From Streptococcus oricebi (GTDB lineage Bacteria > Bacillota > Bacilli > Lactobacillales > Streptococcaceae), in NCBI RefSeq assembly GCF_017883985.1, contig NZ_PRDG01000001.1:44122-108121 (forward strand): 64,000 nt of DNA, in the 5' to 3' direction. The translations under genes were made by a program, and so were the position numbers. Every line of letters starts with the position of its first letter. Position 1 is the stretch's first letter. This document shows positions 34,973 through 44,373 of this stretch, one piece after another. The notes beneath the pieces are model-generated. The model did not search any database and was not told where the DNA came from. It saw only the letters and a list, made by a program, of their open reading frames with translations.

Positions 34973-37900
34973 TTAGCTATTGCGTTTGCGAATCAGCCAA
35001 TCTACCAGACAAAGGACTAAGAAGCCTAAGAGCAAGAGATACTCTGAGCTGTGGGCCCCTGTTTTAGGTAGCGTTCGACCTGAGCGACTTGAGCTTGTGG
35101 CCTGGTGTTTTTCCTGCTGCTGGCTCACTGCCTGATTTTTCGTCTTAGTTTTGTCTGCTACTGGACTTGGCTTGACTTCTGGACTGTAGCTAGCTAGACC
35201 TTGGTTGCCATATTCATCAGTAACCACGACTTGAATCGGATCAGGACGACCCACAAAGTCTGGGTTTGGTTGGAAGGTTACTTGACCGGTTAAAGCATTG
35301 AGAATGTAGCGACCGACTTCTTGGCCATCCTTCATGGCTGGAAGATTGGTTTGTTCGGTTATCTGACCGGTTTTAGGGTCAATAAATCTAGCTGGTCGTT
35401 CCTTGCTTGGCTTAATTTCTTGACCGTCTTGGTCCTTAAAGATTAAGGTTTGGCTTTGACTTTGCCCTTGCTGGCCTTGGGAACTTTCATTTGAGCCAGT
35501 AATCGCAACTGCGGTCACGCTTGGGGTATAGCGAGCTTCTGCTACTGTCCCATTGACATCACGGCGGATAACCGTCACTGTCTGAGCTGTTCCGACAAAG
35601 CTTTGGACTGGCTTAAAGGTCACTGTGCCGTCAGCCGAAATGCTGTAAATTCCTTGGTCTGGAATGGTCAATTCATCCACTTCTTGGCCTTGGGCGTCTT
35701 TGAGTTTAGCTGGGGTCTTATCGTCCATTGGAACATCCTTATGGCCTGGGCTAAAGAGAGGTTTGGCATTCTGAGTCTGACCTTGCTTACCGCTTGAGGT
35801 CACTGCTTCTCCTGTCGGAGTAACAGCCAAAACCGTTGGAGTATAGCGAGCGCTGGTTGCTGTGCCATTTTGGTCCTTAACTTGAACAGTAACCGGTTCA
35901 GCCGTGTCAACAAAGTCTTTCTTAGGGGTAAAGGTCACTTGACCAGTATCAGGATCCAGCACGTAGCGACCGACTTCTTGACCGTCCTTCATAGCTGGAA
36001 GGTCCGTCTCTGAAACAGCCTGGCCATTAACTAGGAATTGGGCTGGTTGGTTCTGGTTGATAAGGATTGGAATATCCTTATGACCTGGATGGAAGATTGG
36101 TTGACCGATTTGGACCTGACCTTGCAGGCCAGTGGTTTCTACATCTTGGCCTTGCGGGGTTACCGCAATAACAGTCGGAGTGTAGCCACCTTCAGCGACT
36201 GTCCCATTAACATCACGGCGGATAACCGTCACTGTCTGAGCTGTCCCGACAAAGCTTTGGACTGGCTTAAAGGTCACTGTGCCGTCAGCTGAAATGCTGT
36301 AGGTTCCTTGGTTAGGAATAGTCAACTGGTCTACCTCCTGGCCGGTCTCATCTTTTAGCTTGGCTGGGAGCTTGTCGTCCATTGGGACATCCTTATGGCC
36401 TAGGCTAAAGACGGGTTTGGCGCTCTGGGTCTGGCCTTGCAGACCGGTAGAAATAACTTGCTCTCCTTGTGGACGAACAGGTGTTACAGTTGGGGTATAG
36501 GTCGCTGTGACTTGAACCCCGTTAGGATCCTTGACCTGAATAGTGACAGCATCCACTGTCCCGACAAAATCTTTCTTTGGAACAAAGGTTACACGTCCAG
36601 ATTGGGAATCAAGCTCATAATAGCCTACTTCCTGCCCATCTTTGCTAGCAGCTAGACGAGTCTGGCTAAGTACCTGCCCTTGATGAACAAACTGGGCCTG
36701 ATTGGACTTAGAAATAAGAATCTTTTCTTTTTGAAGTGAATTCTTGGGGTCTGGATTATAGAAATATTCCATCTGAGCTACTTGGCTCTGACCTTGTAAA
36801 CCAGTCGTTAGCTGGTCTACCCCCAAACGAGAGGTCTCAAGAACAGTTGGTGTGTAGCGGGCACTGCTTGCTGTGCCATTTTGGTCCTTGACCTGAACGC
36901 TGACAGGGTCTGCAGTTCCTATAAAGTCTTTCTTGGGCTTAAAAGTCACTTGGCCCGTTTGAGCATCCAAACTATAGGTCCCGATTTCCTGGCCGTCCTT
37001 GGTAGCTAGCAGCTTCGTTTCACTAACGGCTTGACCATTAACCAGGAACTGGGCTGGTTGGTTCTGGTTGATAAGGATAGGAATATCCTTATGACCTGGA
37101 TTGAAGATTGGTTGACCGGTTTGGACCTGACCTTGCAGGCCAGTGGTTTCCACATCTTGACCTTGCGGGATTACCGCAATAACAGTCGGAGTATAGTGTC
37201 CTTCGGCAGGAGTTCCATTGAGATCACGGCGGATAACTGTCACTGTCTGAGCTGTCCCGACAAAGGTCTTGATTGGCTTGAAGGTCACTGTTCCATCAGC
37301 TGAAATGCTGTAGGTCCCTTGGTTAGGAATAGTCAACTGGTCTACCTCCTGGCCGGTTGCATCTTTTAGCTTGGCTGGGAGCTTGTCGTCCATAGGGACC
37401 TCCTTGTGACCAGGGCTAAAAACGGGCTTGGCGCTCTGGGTTTGACCTTGCAGACCGCTAGTTGCCACACTGTTGGCACTTGGTCTAACACCGATAACAT
37501 GAGGAGTGTAGCTGGCTACTGCAGTCAGACCATTTTCATCTTCTGCTTGGACCCTAATGGCTTGAGGAGTTCCGACAAAGTCCTTCTTAGGTTGGAAAAG
37601 AATGGTCGCTTGCTGGTCCTTTTGACTGATCTGATAGGTCCCAATGACCTGGCCCTTGCTATCTAGAGCAGGAACTTCTGTATCAGTCACTAATTGACCG
37701 TCAGCAGCAAGGAAATGCAGGGACTTGTTTTTCAGAGGAACGGTCTTTTCTTGACCCTCAATAGTTGCTTTGCCTACGATGAAGTTTAAAATTCCAGTCT
37801 GGCTCAAACCTTGAAAACCGCTAGTTTCTGCATCTTGGGCACTGGGTCTAGCATCCACAACTTCTGCCTGGTAGTGACCTCGAGCTAGGGTTCCATTTTT

Positions 37901-40900
37901 GTCGGCCCGAACAACTGTTACTGGATCAGCTAGACCAACAAAGCTAGCTAGCGGAGTAAAGGTGACTCGGCCAGCTTTATCAACTTGATAATGACCCTGA
38001 CCGGCCACATCTAGACTTGAGACCAAATCTCCACTTGCTGTTTCCAGTTTAGCGGCTAGAGTATCATCAAGCGCTACGCTCACTTCTTGCCCCTTAATAG
38101 TAACCTTACCAGGCTCAAATTGTGGTTGACCACTTTGCTGGGCTCCACGAATATCAATGCTTTTGACATCGCTAGCACTAGGCTGGACAAACTTATTTGT
38201 AATGCTAACCTGATATTGACTATCTGAGATTTTATCAACCTGACCTTGATCGACCAAATAGCCCTTGGGACTGGTAATTTCCTGGATACTGTAATTATAA
38301 TCCTGGCCATTATTTGATTTGGCTAAGTCTTCAAAGCTAGCCGTCCAATTATTGGCAGCTGATAACTCAAGAGTCTTACCAGCCAAGGCTTGACCGTCTC
38401 TCATAAGCTGGACGGTAACTGCTGGGCGTTGGTCTGCCTTTCCACCCTCCCAAGATTTGACAACTGTCAAGGAAACTGTCTTGCGTTGGTTGGTGATTTG
38501 GATACCGTCTTTATCAGTCACTGAGCCTTTTTGAGAAATAGTATAGTCTGCACTGTAATTTTCAGGCAAAATTTCTCTGATGGCATAGTCTGAAAAGAGA
38601 GGGGACAGGAGTTGACCCTGGTTATCCTTGCTGAAGAGATAATACCAATTATTCAAACTATTGACAAGGGCTCTGGAAAGACCTTTTTCAGGGTCAGATA
38701 GTCGATACAATTCTAGGCTGACTTCTTCAAGATTACGCTCTCCCTGCCAAGTCTTTTGGACAGCAAAGCGCTGAGGAAGCTGGTTACTGACTCGATTGGT
38801 CTCCCCAAAGTCATCGGGGTTGTCCTTGTCTCGATTGGTGTAGAAACTATTGTGGGCCTGAGCTCCATTCATTGCTCCATTAGTATAGGCCGGCGTTTTC
38901 ATAGGGAGAATAAAGCGAAGAATTTCGGCTGGCTCAATCTTTGAATCAGGATTGAGAACAATCTTAATAGCCTTGGCCTTTTTATAATCTGCTAGACTAG
39001 TCGTCCAACCACTAGTCTTGACTGCTTCTGCCGGATTATCTGAAAGGCCTTGGTCCTCATAATAATAGACAGTAAATCGGCTATCTGCCTGGACTGGCCC
39101 CGTCAGATAATTGGCAAACTGACTTCCCTGTTTATCATTGGCTGCAGGCAATTTATCGTAGAGGGTAAAGGTATCAATAGCTGTCGGCGTATAGTTTTTG
39201 GTCTCCAAGCTATAATAGAAAGCTTGCTCATAGTCTGTTAGGAGACTTTGCTTTTTAAAGCTAGTCCAATCATCAGATAGACTGATTTTCTTTTCCGAAC
39301 TAAGCTTATAAGGAACATTGACAACTGTCTTGGTTTTGGCTCCAACAAGATGTTCCAACACTGTTCCATCACTGCTAGCTAGTTTAAAGTAGTTGGTTAA
39401 AGAACTTTGATTATTGGCTGTTTTTAAGACTTCCTCAAGTTCGTCTACCAGATAGTAGACATAGTCCTGACCATCCTTTTCAGGGTCTCCCTCCTTTTGG
39501 ATGGCGCTTGGAATGGCATCTTCGGTAATTTTAGCATTGACAATATAGCGAAAGTTAGGTCTGGCCTCTCCTGGTCCGGCATCTTTGAGATAAAAGATGG
39601 CTGCACTACGTCCTGTCCCCTGATAATCTTGGATGATTTCTTCCTTAGCGATAAAAGGACGGTTGGCCACATCAATAAAGGTAGAAGTTGCCTGCATACC
39701 CGGAGGAAGGATATGGACCACCTTTTGATTATGGAGGGCATGACCTCGAGAAATGGTTAGATAAAGGGTTCCCACATAGGCGATATCCTCACCAACTGCT
39801 CCCTTAGAATTTCTTTGAGTGACATTGCTGATTCTCACTGTTTCTGGAAGGAGGCGGGCAGTTACTCCACTCTTACTGCTAAAGGAAAAATCTTCTTTTT
39901 TCCCTTCATCATTGACTTGACCAGTCATGCTCACTTGGTTTTCAAAGCGGGTTTTCTGTAAAATATGATCAATATCATAGGGCTTGCGCAAAGCCGTTTC
40001 TAGGATGACTTGAATTTTTTCAGACGGTTGGAGGCTTTGACCGTCAGCAAGCTTGTAACGCAGACCAACATAATCTCGCTCTACTTGAGGAGCCTCCTCC
40101 TTTTTCAAACTTCCCTTTTGGACCTTGCTGACCTGGTCATCAATGGCTTGAATGGCCTTCTGGTCAATCTGACTGATTTGGTCCTTCTCCTTACTAAGAC
40201 TGCCCAGCTTGACCTCACTGCCGTCAGCCTTGATTCCGTAAACATCGATGGTATGGCGATGAGGATTAGAGGAGAGACTGGCCGATTTAATATAGAGTCG
40301 TTCATCAAAGTCTTGATCCGCCAAAACCAGATTTTCCATAGGAAAGACCGAGGTATTTTGGAGGGTGATGGTCCAATTGGTCGTTACCAAGTGGTTGGCC
40401 CCTGGCTCCAAGTTCATAACCTGGCCATTATTATTATTCTTACTAAGGGCCCCAGCAGGAACTAGTTGATTGGTTAGCTTATAAGTGATGGAATCCGTCA
40501 GGGTCTGGACAGGCTCTTGGTCTCCTTGTTCAAAGGGGATCAACTCCAACTGAGCACTATTCACCGAATTAGTCTGGTCCTTGACATCTGGAAAGTCCAA
40601 GACCAACTTTACATTAGGAAGCTGGCGGGCAGCTTCTCCCTCGTCGGTCATAGCAGTCGCTTCAACTGTATAAGAGACAGTCCCATCTGGATTTTGGGTC
40701 CAATTAGGGTTTTTACCAGGGTCAAAGACTGCCTTGGCTTGGCTGTTATCCTTCTTGGTATAGGTCGGTAGAGTATCGGTAATTTTGATTGTTTTTATCA
40801 TCCTAGTCTTGGATAGACCGGCACCCCAGTTTTGGAGATTACCTGGCTCCGAGTACTGACTACTAAGACCGAAAAAGAAAGGAATGGACTTGCTGGCATA

Positions 40901-41704
40901 GACATTTTGATTGTCATTGCTAAAACTGGCATCTGCATTGCTGCGGACGTATTTTTTCAGCTTAATCGGATCTGTTTTGACCTTGTAAGACAAGCTAGTA
41001 TCCACAGAGGTAATCATGCTATTGTCTGCTTGACGAATGACAATTTTTGGTTGAATCGTATAACCATCTGGTGTCAATCTGTCCTTAAATTTAAAGTTAA
41101 AGAAGAAACCACCGGATGTTGTTGTGCTTATCTCGGCCAAGGGAACGGTTAAGATAAAATCAGTTCCCTCTTGGGTCACAGTGCCCGAGTCCTTGACCAG
41201 CCCACCCTTGGCTACTGTAATAGACTTTTCCTCGATGTGGGCTGCTGGTAGACGAATTTCCGCAAAGGCCCCTTGGAGGTTTTCTGTCAGATTAGAGCCA
41301 TCTAGGTTAATCGTTCCATTTCTAATCTGGCTGGTGTATTGAGCCTCAGTTCCTGAAGAATTCTTCAGGGTCATGGTTAGAGAGCCCTGTATGGTCTTGC
41401 TACGAAAGGCTGCTCCACCCGCTGACTCCTCCTTTGCCTCTTCCTTAACTCCTTCTTGCTCCCTAGAGGCGGAAACTTGAGAGTCCTCTTTTGCTGGAGC
41501 TTCTTCAAAAGAGCTAGGAGGTTCCTCTGAAGAAGGCGGAAGACTAGGTGGACTGACCTGGCTAGCTTCTAAAGCCTCCTTATCAGCAAGCACATGGTCT
41601 GATCCTTGTTCTTGAGCTAGCACTGTCAAGCTCGGAGAAAAAGATCCCAGCATTAAGAGGGATAAAGCAAATAGATTTAATCCCTTGTTTACTATCTTTT
41701 TCAT
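34973..41704 (-). CDS. Giant LPXTG surface protein with CshA-type fibril repeats and a Cna-B domain
   Basis: This is a 2243-residue sortase-anchored fibril or adhesin protein. It has a signal peptide (about residues 1-30, ending LAQ), an acidic Pro/Ser/Glu-rich stretch, a large N-terminal non-repeat part (about 130-1090) that ends in a Cna-B-like domain (SLTVVKSWEGGKADQRPAVTVQLMRDG), nine CshA-type repeats of about 100-120 residues, and a C-terminal anchor (LPKTG, hydrophobic segment, RKRNS). Repeats carry VTFxPxxxFVGTAxxVTVxxxDxNG. The ATG at 41702-41704 follows GGGAG at 8 nt; the earlier in-frame ATG at 41710 is too close to that site, and the frame's further upstream part is not a signal sequence. 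CshA proteins of oral streptococci bind fibronectin and other bacteria; the ligand here is unknown. Confidence 0.93.
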   Translation of the reverse strand: MKKIVNKGLNLFALSLLMLGSFSPSLTVLAQEQGSDHVLADKEALEASQVSPPSLPPSSEEPPSSFEEAPAKEDSQVSASREQEGVKEEAKEESAGGAAFRSKTIQGSLTMTLKNSSGTEAQYTSQIRNGTINLDGSNLTENLQGAFAEIRLPAAHIEEKSITVAKGGLVKDSGTVTQEGTDFILTVPLAEISTTTSGGFFFNFKFKDRLTPDGYTIQPKIVIRQADNSMITSVDTSLSYKVKTDPIKLKKYVRSNADASFSNDNQNVYASKSIPFFFGLSSQYSEPGNLQNWGAGLSKTRMIKTIKITDTLPTYTKKDNSQAKAVFDPGKNPNWTQNPDGTVSYTVEATAMTDEGEAARQLPNVKLVLDFPDVKDQTNSVNSAQLELIPFEQGDQEPVQTLTDSITYKLTNQLVPAGALSKNNNNGQVMNLEPGANHLVTTNWTITLQNTSVFPMENLVLADQDFDERLYIKSASLSSNPHRHTIDVYGIKADGSEVKLGSLSKEKDQISQIDQKAIQAIDDQVSKVQKGSLKKEEAPQVERDYVGLRYKLADGQSLQPSEKIQVILETALRKPYDIDHILQKTRFENQVSMTGQVNDEGKKEDFSFSSKSGVTARLLPETVRISNVTQRNSKGAVGEDIAYVGTLYLTISRGHALHNQKVVHILPPGMQATSTFIDVANRPFIAKEEIIQDYQGTGRSAAIFYLKDAGPGEARPNFRYIVNAKITEDAIPSAIQKEGDPEKDGQDYVYYLVDELEEVLKTANNQSSLTNYFKLASSDGTVLEHLVGAKTKTVVNVPYKLSSEKKISLSDDWTSFKKQSLLTDYEQAFYYSLETKNYTPTAIDTFTLYDKLPAANDKQGSQFANYLTGPVQADSRFTVYYYEDQGLSDNPAEAVKTSGWTTSLADYKKAKAIKIVLNPDSKIEPAEILRFILPMKTPAYTNGAMNGAQAHNSFYTNRDKDNPDDFGETNRVSNQLPQRFAVQKTWQGERNLEEVSLELYRLSDPEKGLSRALVNSLNNWYYLFSKDNQGQLLSPLFSDYAIREILPENYSADYTISQKGSVTDKDGIQITNQRKTVSLTVVKSWEGGKADQRPAVTVQLMRDGQALAGKTLELSAANNWTASFEDLAKSNNGQDYNYSIQEITSPKGYLVDQGQVDKISDSQYQVSITNKFVQPSASDVKSIDIRGAQQSGQPQFEPGKVTIKGQEVSVALDDTLAAKLETASGDLVSSLDVAGQGHYQVDKAGRVTFTPLASFVGLADPVTVVRADKNGTLARGHYQAEVVDARPSAQDAETSGFQGLSQTGILNFIVGKATIEGQEKTVPLKNKSLHFLAADGQLVTDTEVPALDSKGQVIGTYQISQKDQQATILFQPKKDFVGTPQAIRVQAEDENGLTAVASYTPHVIGVRPSANSVATSGLQGQTQSAKPVFSPGHKEVPMDDKLPAKLKDATGQEVDQLTIPNQGTYSISADGTVTFKPIKTFVGTAQTVTVIRRDLNGTPAEGHYTPTVIAVIPQGQDVETTGLQGQVQTGQPIFNPGHKDIPILINQNQPAQFLVNGQAVSETKLLATKDGQEIGTYSLDAQTGQVTFKPKKDFIGTADPVSVQVKDQNGTASSARYTPTVLETSRLGVDQLTTGLQGQSQVAQMEYFYNPDPKNSLQKEKILISKSNQAQFVHQGQVLSQTRLAASKDGQEVGYYELDSQSGRVTFVPKKDFVGTVDAVTIQVKDPNGVQVTATYTPTVTPVRPQGEQVISTGLQGQTQSAKPVFSLGHKDVPMDDKLPAKLKDETGQEVDQLTIPNQGTYSISADGTVTFKPVQSFVGTAQTVTVIRRDVNGTVAEGGYTPTVIAVTPQGQDVETTGLQGQVQIGQPIFHPGHKDIPILINQNQPAQFLVNGQAVSETDLPAMKDGQEVGRYVLDPDTGQVTFTPKKDFVDTAEPVTVQVKDQNGTATSARYTPTVLAVTPTGEAVTSSGKQGQTQNAKPLFSPGHKDVPMDDKTPAKLKDAQGQEVDELTIPDQGIYSISADGTVTFKPVQSFVGTAQTVTVIRRDVNGTVAEARYTPSVTAVAITGSNESSQGQQGQSQSQTLIFKDQDGQEIKPSKERPARFIDPKTGQITEQTNLPAMKDGQEVGRYILNALTGQVTFQPNPDFVGRPDPIQVVVTDEYGNQGLASYSPEVKPSPVADKTKTKNQAVSQQQEKHQATSSSRSGRTLPKTGAHSSEYLLLLGFLVLCLVDWLIRKRNS
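35170..38175 (-). repeat. Nine CshA-type repeats in coding DNA, two alternating kinds
   Basis: Within the surface protein gene, repeats of one kind (with VPMDDK and LTIPNQGTYSISADGTVTF) alternate with another kind (with PILINQNQPAQFLVNGQAVS and KDGQEVGRY). Some copies are nearly identical in DNA, for example around 35500-35790, 36170-36420 and 37180-37440. This is a source of slippage and recombination. Confidence 0.85.
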
Positions 41705-41737
41705 AAACATAACTCCCATTTTTACACAAATTATTTC

Positions 41738-41752
41738 ATATACTAAGTATAT
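41738..41752. repeat. 15-bp palindrome upstream of the CshA-type gene
   Basis: ATATACT-A-AGTATAT lies in the promoter region. On the minus strand a -10-like TATACT lies inside it, with TTTATT 17 bp upstream. It may be an operator or just AT-rich promoter DNA. Confidence 0.4.
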
Positions 41753-41854
41753 AATAAAAAAGTGCAAAAATAAAGACATATTGACCAAAAAATTCAATTT
41801 TTTTGACAGCAAAAAGTTCTTCTTGATAAAAGAAAAACTTGTTTTTGGTATTGC

Positions 41855-42404
41855 TTATGATTTTTGCTTTTTCTCCCGCTTTGCAATCATCGGTAAGATA
41901 GCACCGAGCGCGACCAAAATAATCGGCGTGAGAATATCGGTTAAAAAAGATAAAGCACCAAGCACCGATAACAAAGCCGAGTTTGGGATTTTTCACAAAT
42001 TTGTATTCGGCGTTCTTGTAGTCCTTCCAAGTCTTGTTTAAAAGCATATAGTCAAAGAAAACCCAGAGATAGCGCATCGGCATGACAATCGAATTGAGAT
42101 TGGTTATCCATTGCATCAGATTGTTGATCTTTTGGATAGCAAAAATTGGTAGAATAATCAGGGCACTGACTAAAATGCCGGTTAATAGGTATCCATTGAC
42201 TAGGACCCCTTTTTGATTTCTTTTGCGCAGCCAGGACGGCACGAATCGCTCATCTGCATTGTTGAGCAAGATTTGCTCGATTGAGAAAGCCAGCGCAGCT
42301 ATTTGCCCGACAGCAAAGGCTTCAATATCACGCTCTGAGCTGGTATGAGTGAAGCTCTCGATTGCCATACTTTCCTTAAATATTTTGAGAATTTTCTCTT
42401 TCAT
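41855..42404 (-). pseudogene. Decayed fusion of an M20 peptidase start and an APC permease end
   Basis: The frame opens with MKEKILKIFKESMAIESFTH, which matches the start of the RocB-like peptidase gene at 45.96-47.58 kb (MKETILKIFKESMAIKSFSH). After about 30 codons it jumps to VGQIAALAFSIEQILLNNADERFVPSWLRKRNQKG, which matches residues about 305 onward of the APC permease at 44.4-45.8 kb. A second deletion and frameshift after GAWCFIF removes the loop and puts the true end (LTDILTPIILVALGAILP ... KREKKQKS) in another frame, ending in TAA at 41855-41857. Gene order in the intact pair is peptidase then permease on this strand, so one long internal deletion explains the fusion. Confidence 0.88.
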
Positions 42405-42936
42405 CTTGTCTCTTTTTTACTTTTTCAAAAATCAAATCAGGCTGGTAATCCTTCTCCAGCAATAGATAAGGGCAGTCATATTCTTGGCACAAACGAAGAT
42501 ATTTCTGGTTTTCTGCCAAAGCAAAATCCAGCGTAAAATAGCTGTCATTCACTCGCTTTTCTATATCGCAAGCATGCTTTTTTATAGTTGGAAAAGATTT
42601 TTTGATATACTCATCGCTCATGATTAAGCAAATATAGTGGATATTTTTCAAGTCAGTACTCGAAAAATCCTGTTGCCAGTCAAAGGGAATATAAGAACCT
42701 TCAACAATCAAATCTTGCTGATTTTCAAGCGCCGTCTGAATCATTTCTTTGACAATAGACCACAAGTAGTCGGTCAGCAAGTCGCTATCTGCTACTGTCA
42801 GGTCCGTTTGCCCGCTTCTTATCAAACCCATTTTCAGCAAATCCAGCGATAAATAAGGATAACCAAACTCTTCTAACATTTTCTGCGCCAAAAGCGTCTT
42901 CCCCGTGTGGGAAGCTCCTGTTATCAGATAAATCAT
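42376..42936 (-). CDS. P-loop kinase/ATPase of the zeta-toxin-like/AAA_33 group
   Basis: This 186-residue single-domain NTPase begins MIYLITGASHTGKTLLAQKM, with Walker A GASHTGKT at residues 7-14, and has an acidic stretch DLIVEGSYIPFDW typical of 2-phosphoglycerate kinase or zeta-like small-molecule kinases. The lid-like region KRVNDSYFTLDFALAEN follows. No antitoxin gene is seen. The end of the gene overlaps the first 29 bp of the decayed peptidase fusion. The promoter at 42992-43020 has a cre-like site in its spacer. Substrate is unknown. Confidence 0.78.
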   Translation of the reverse strand: MIYLITGASHTGKTLLAQKMLEEFGYPYLSLDLLKMGLIRSGQTDLTVADSDLLTDYLWSIVKEMIQTALENQQDLIVEGSYIPFDWQQDFSSTDLKNIHYICLIMSDEYIKKSFPTIKKHACDIEKRVNDSYFTLDFALAENQKYLRLCQEYDCPYLLLEKDYQPDLIFEKVKKRQDERENSQNI

Positions 42937-42991
42937 CTGTCACCAATCTTTCTGTTTAGGTTTGTTTTAATAAATCAACAAGTCCTCTTTT

Positions 42992-43020
42992 ATTATATAA
43001 TCAAAACGCTTTCATAGCAA
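42992..43020 (-). promoter_or_regulatory. Promoter of the P-loop kinase gene with cre-like spacer
   Basis: On the minus strand TTGCTA (43015-43020), 17 bp, and TATAAT (42992-42997). The spacer contains ATGAAAGCGTTTTGA (43001-43015), one base from the CcpA cre consensus wtGnAAnCGnwnnCw. Confidence 0.7.
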
Positions 43021-43036
43021 ATTTTTATAGAAATTT

Positions 43037-44176
43037 TTATTTGTTCAATGCTGTCAAAATCTGCTGGGCTATTCTCTGATTGCCGCCGGCGGCTCGACAC
43101 TTGTTTTGGAAAGCCTGCGCTCGTTTTCGATAAGACTTATTCTTAAGTAGCTCCTCTGCCGATTCTTGCAATTGCTGGGCTGTCAAGCTACACTTATTTA
43201 GACATTTTCCCACATGCACATCCACTACCTGCTGGGCAACTCTGGGCTGGTCATTTCCCATGGGAACCACCAGCATAGGCACGCCATAATAAAGTGCTTC
43301 ATTGACACTGTTCATGCCACCGTGGGTAATAAAAAGGCTAGCGCGCTCCAAAATCTGCAACTGAGGCAAAAAAGGAGCCAGAAAAATATTGTCTGGAATG
43401 TCTCCGAGCTTCCTCGCATCAATCTTGTCACCTATCGACATGATGACCGACAATTTTTGATTGCCAAAAGCCTGGATACATTTTTTGAAAAAATCAGGCG
43501 AGTCGTTGAGCAAGGTTCCTAGCGAGATATAGACAATGGGGTCTGGAAAATTTGAAAAATCAAGATTATTTTCCTGTCTAGGCCCGATAGAAGGACCTAC
43601 AAAATAATAGTGCTCGGCCGGAAATTGGTCAGGATAAATCTGAAAATCCTTGACTGTATAAACAAAATTAAACTCAGGGGCATTATCAATCATTTCACGC
43701 ACCATATCAGTATAGCGCCAGCCGAAACGCCTAGCCAATGGACGCGATAAAAGGCGCTGCAAGATTGGAAAACGAAAAATCAGCGTCAGATAAAAACCGC
43801 CTGTCCGTCCACAATCGCTTAGCACCTGCTCATTTAAAGCAAAGGTCGAAAACAAGCGAAAAGAAGGGATACCGAGTTGGTCAGCCAAGGCTTTCCCTGC
43901 CGTAAACAGCATTTCATAAACCAAACAATCAAAATTCTGCCCAATCCTTTTTATCGTTTCATAAGCCCAGGCCCAACTTTTTATCTCTGCTGTTTTTCCT
44001 GCCTCGTAATGATCATAAGGTATAAAAATCGCACCAGTAGCTTCTATCTTGTCGCGCCAAGTCGGCGAATGAATGTAAGTCACCTCATGCCCCAAGTCAA
44101 CAAAAGTCCGAGCCAAGTCCAATGTTGGATTGGTATGCCCAGAAAAAGGTAGGTTCACCATTAAAATCCGTTTCAT
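43037..44176 (-). CDS. MGT-family UDP-glycosyltransferase (macrolide glycosyltransferase type)
   Basis: This is a GT1/GT-B glycosyltransferase of 379 residues that uses UDP-sugars; the MGT group includes enzymes that inactivate macrolides and others that glycosylate lipids or natural products. The N-terminal acceptor domain starts MKRILMVNLPFSGHTNPTLDLA, and the C-terminal nucleotide-sugar domain has IVYISLGTLLN, FLPQLQILERASLFITHGGMNSVNEALYYGVPMLVVPMGNDQPRVA, containing the His and Asp-Gln of the donor site. An ATG at 44236 is further upstream, but 44176 starts the conserved MKRILMVNLPFSGH after AAAGGAAAGG. It lies between the P-loop kinase gene and the permease gene on the same strand. An extended -10 TGTTACAAT lies about 40 nt upstream. 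Confidence 0.88.
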   Translation of the reverse strand: MKRILMVNLPFSGHTNPTLDLARTFVDLGHEVTYIHSPTWRDKIEATGAIFIPYDHYEAGKTAEIKSWAWAYETIKRIGQNFDCLVYEMLFTAGKALADQLGIPSFRLFSTFALNEQVLSDCGRTGGFYLTLIFRFPILQRLLSRPLARRFGWRYTDMVREMIDNAPEFNFVYTVKDFQIYPDQFPAEHYYFVGPSIGPRQENNLDFSNFPDPIVYISLGTLLNDSPDFFKKCIQAFGNQKLSVIMSIGDKIDARKLGDIPDNIFLAPFLPQLQILERASLFITHGGMNSVNEALYYGVPMLVVPMGNDQPRVAQQVVDVHVGKCLNKCSLTAQQLQESAEELLKNKSYRKRAQAFQNKCRAAGGNQRIAQQILTALNK

Positions 44177-44313
44177 TACCTTTCCTTTCACACAAACATT
44201 TTCAATCATTGTAACAAAATTTAAAGTATTTTTCATGGATTTTCAAATGCCCCCCCTTTATCAACTCATTCTGTTCCTCGCTCAACTGACAGCTGGGGAT
44301 TTTTCTCAAAAAG

Positions 44314-44349
44314 AAAGGAGGTGGGCCTTCTTGCTCTCACCTCCTACTT
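44314..44349. terminator. Terminator of the APC permease gene
   Basis: AAAGGAGGTG (44314-44323) pairs with CACCTCC (44338-44344), followed on the minus strand by a C/T-rich run and flanked by AAAAAG and CTTTTT. Confidence 0.7.
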
Positions 44350-44373
44350 TTTAAATCCTTGTATCGGCTATGC

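Noticed and set aside
35170..38175. Regular repeats that might suggest a CRISPR or satellite array
   Set aside because: The repeats are 300 bp or longer, in frame, and encode CshA-type domains; there are no short direct repeats with unique spacers.
40010..40465. 151-codon plus-strand frame within the CshA-type gene
   Set aside because: Hydrophobic shadow of an ordinary coding strand; no start signals.
41705..41812. Upstream start for the giant surface protein
   Set aside because: The 36 extra residues would put a hydrophobic and poorly spaced segment before a normal signal peptide; GGGAG is correctly spaced only for the ATG at 41704.
41685..42041. 118-codon plus-strand frame near the decayed peptidase/permease fusion
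   Set aside because: It is the antisense of the fusion pseudogene and of the surface gene's promoter.
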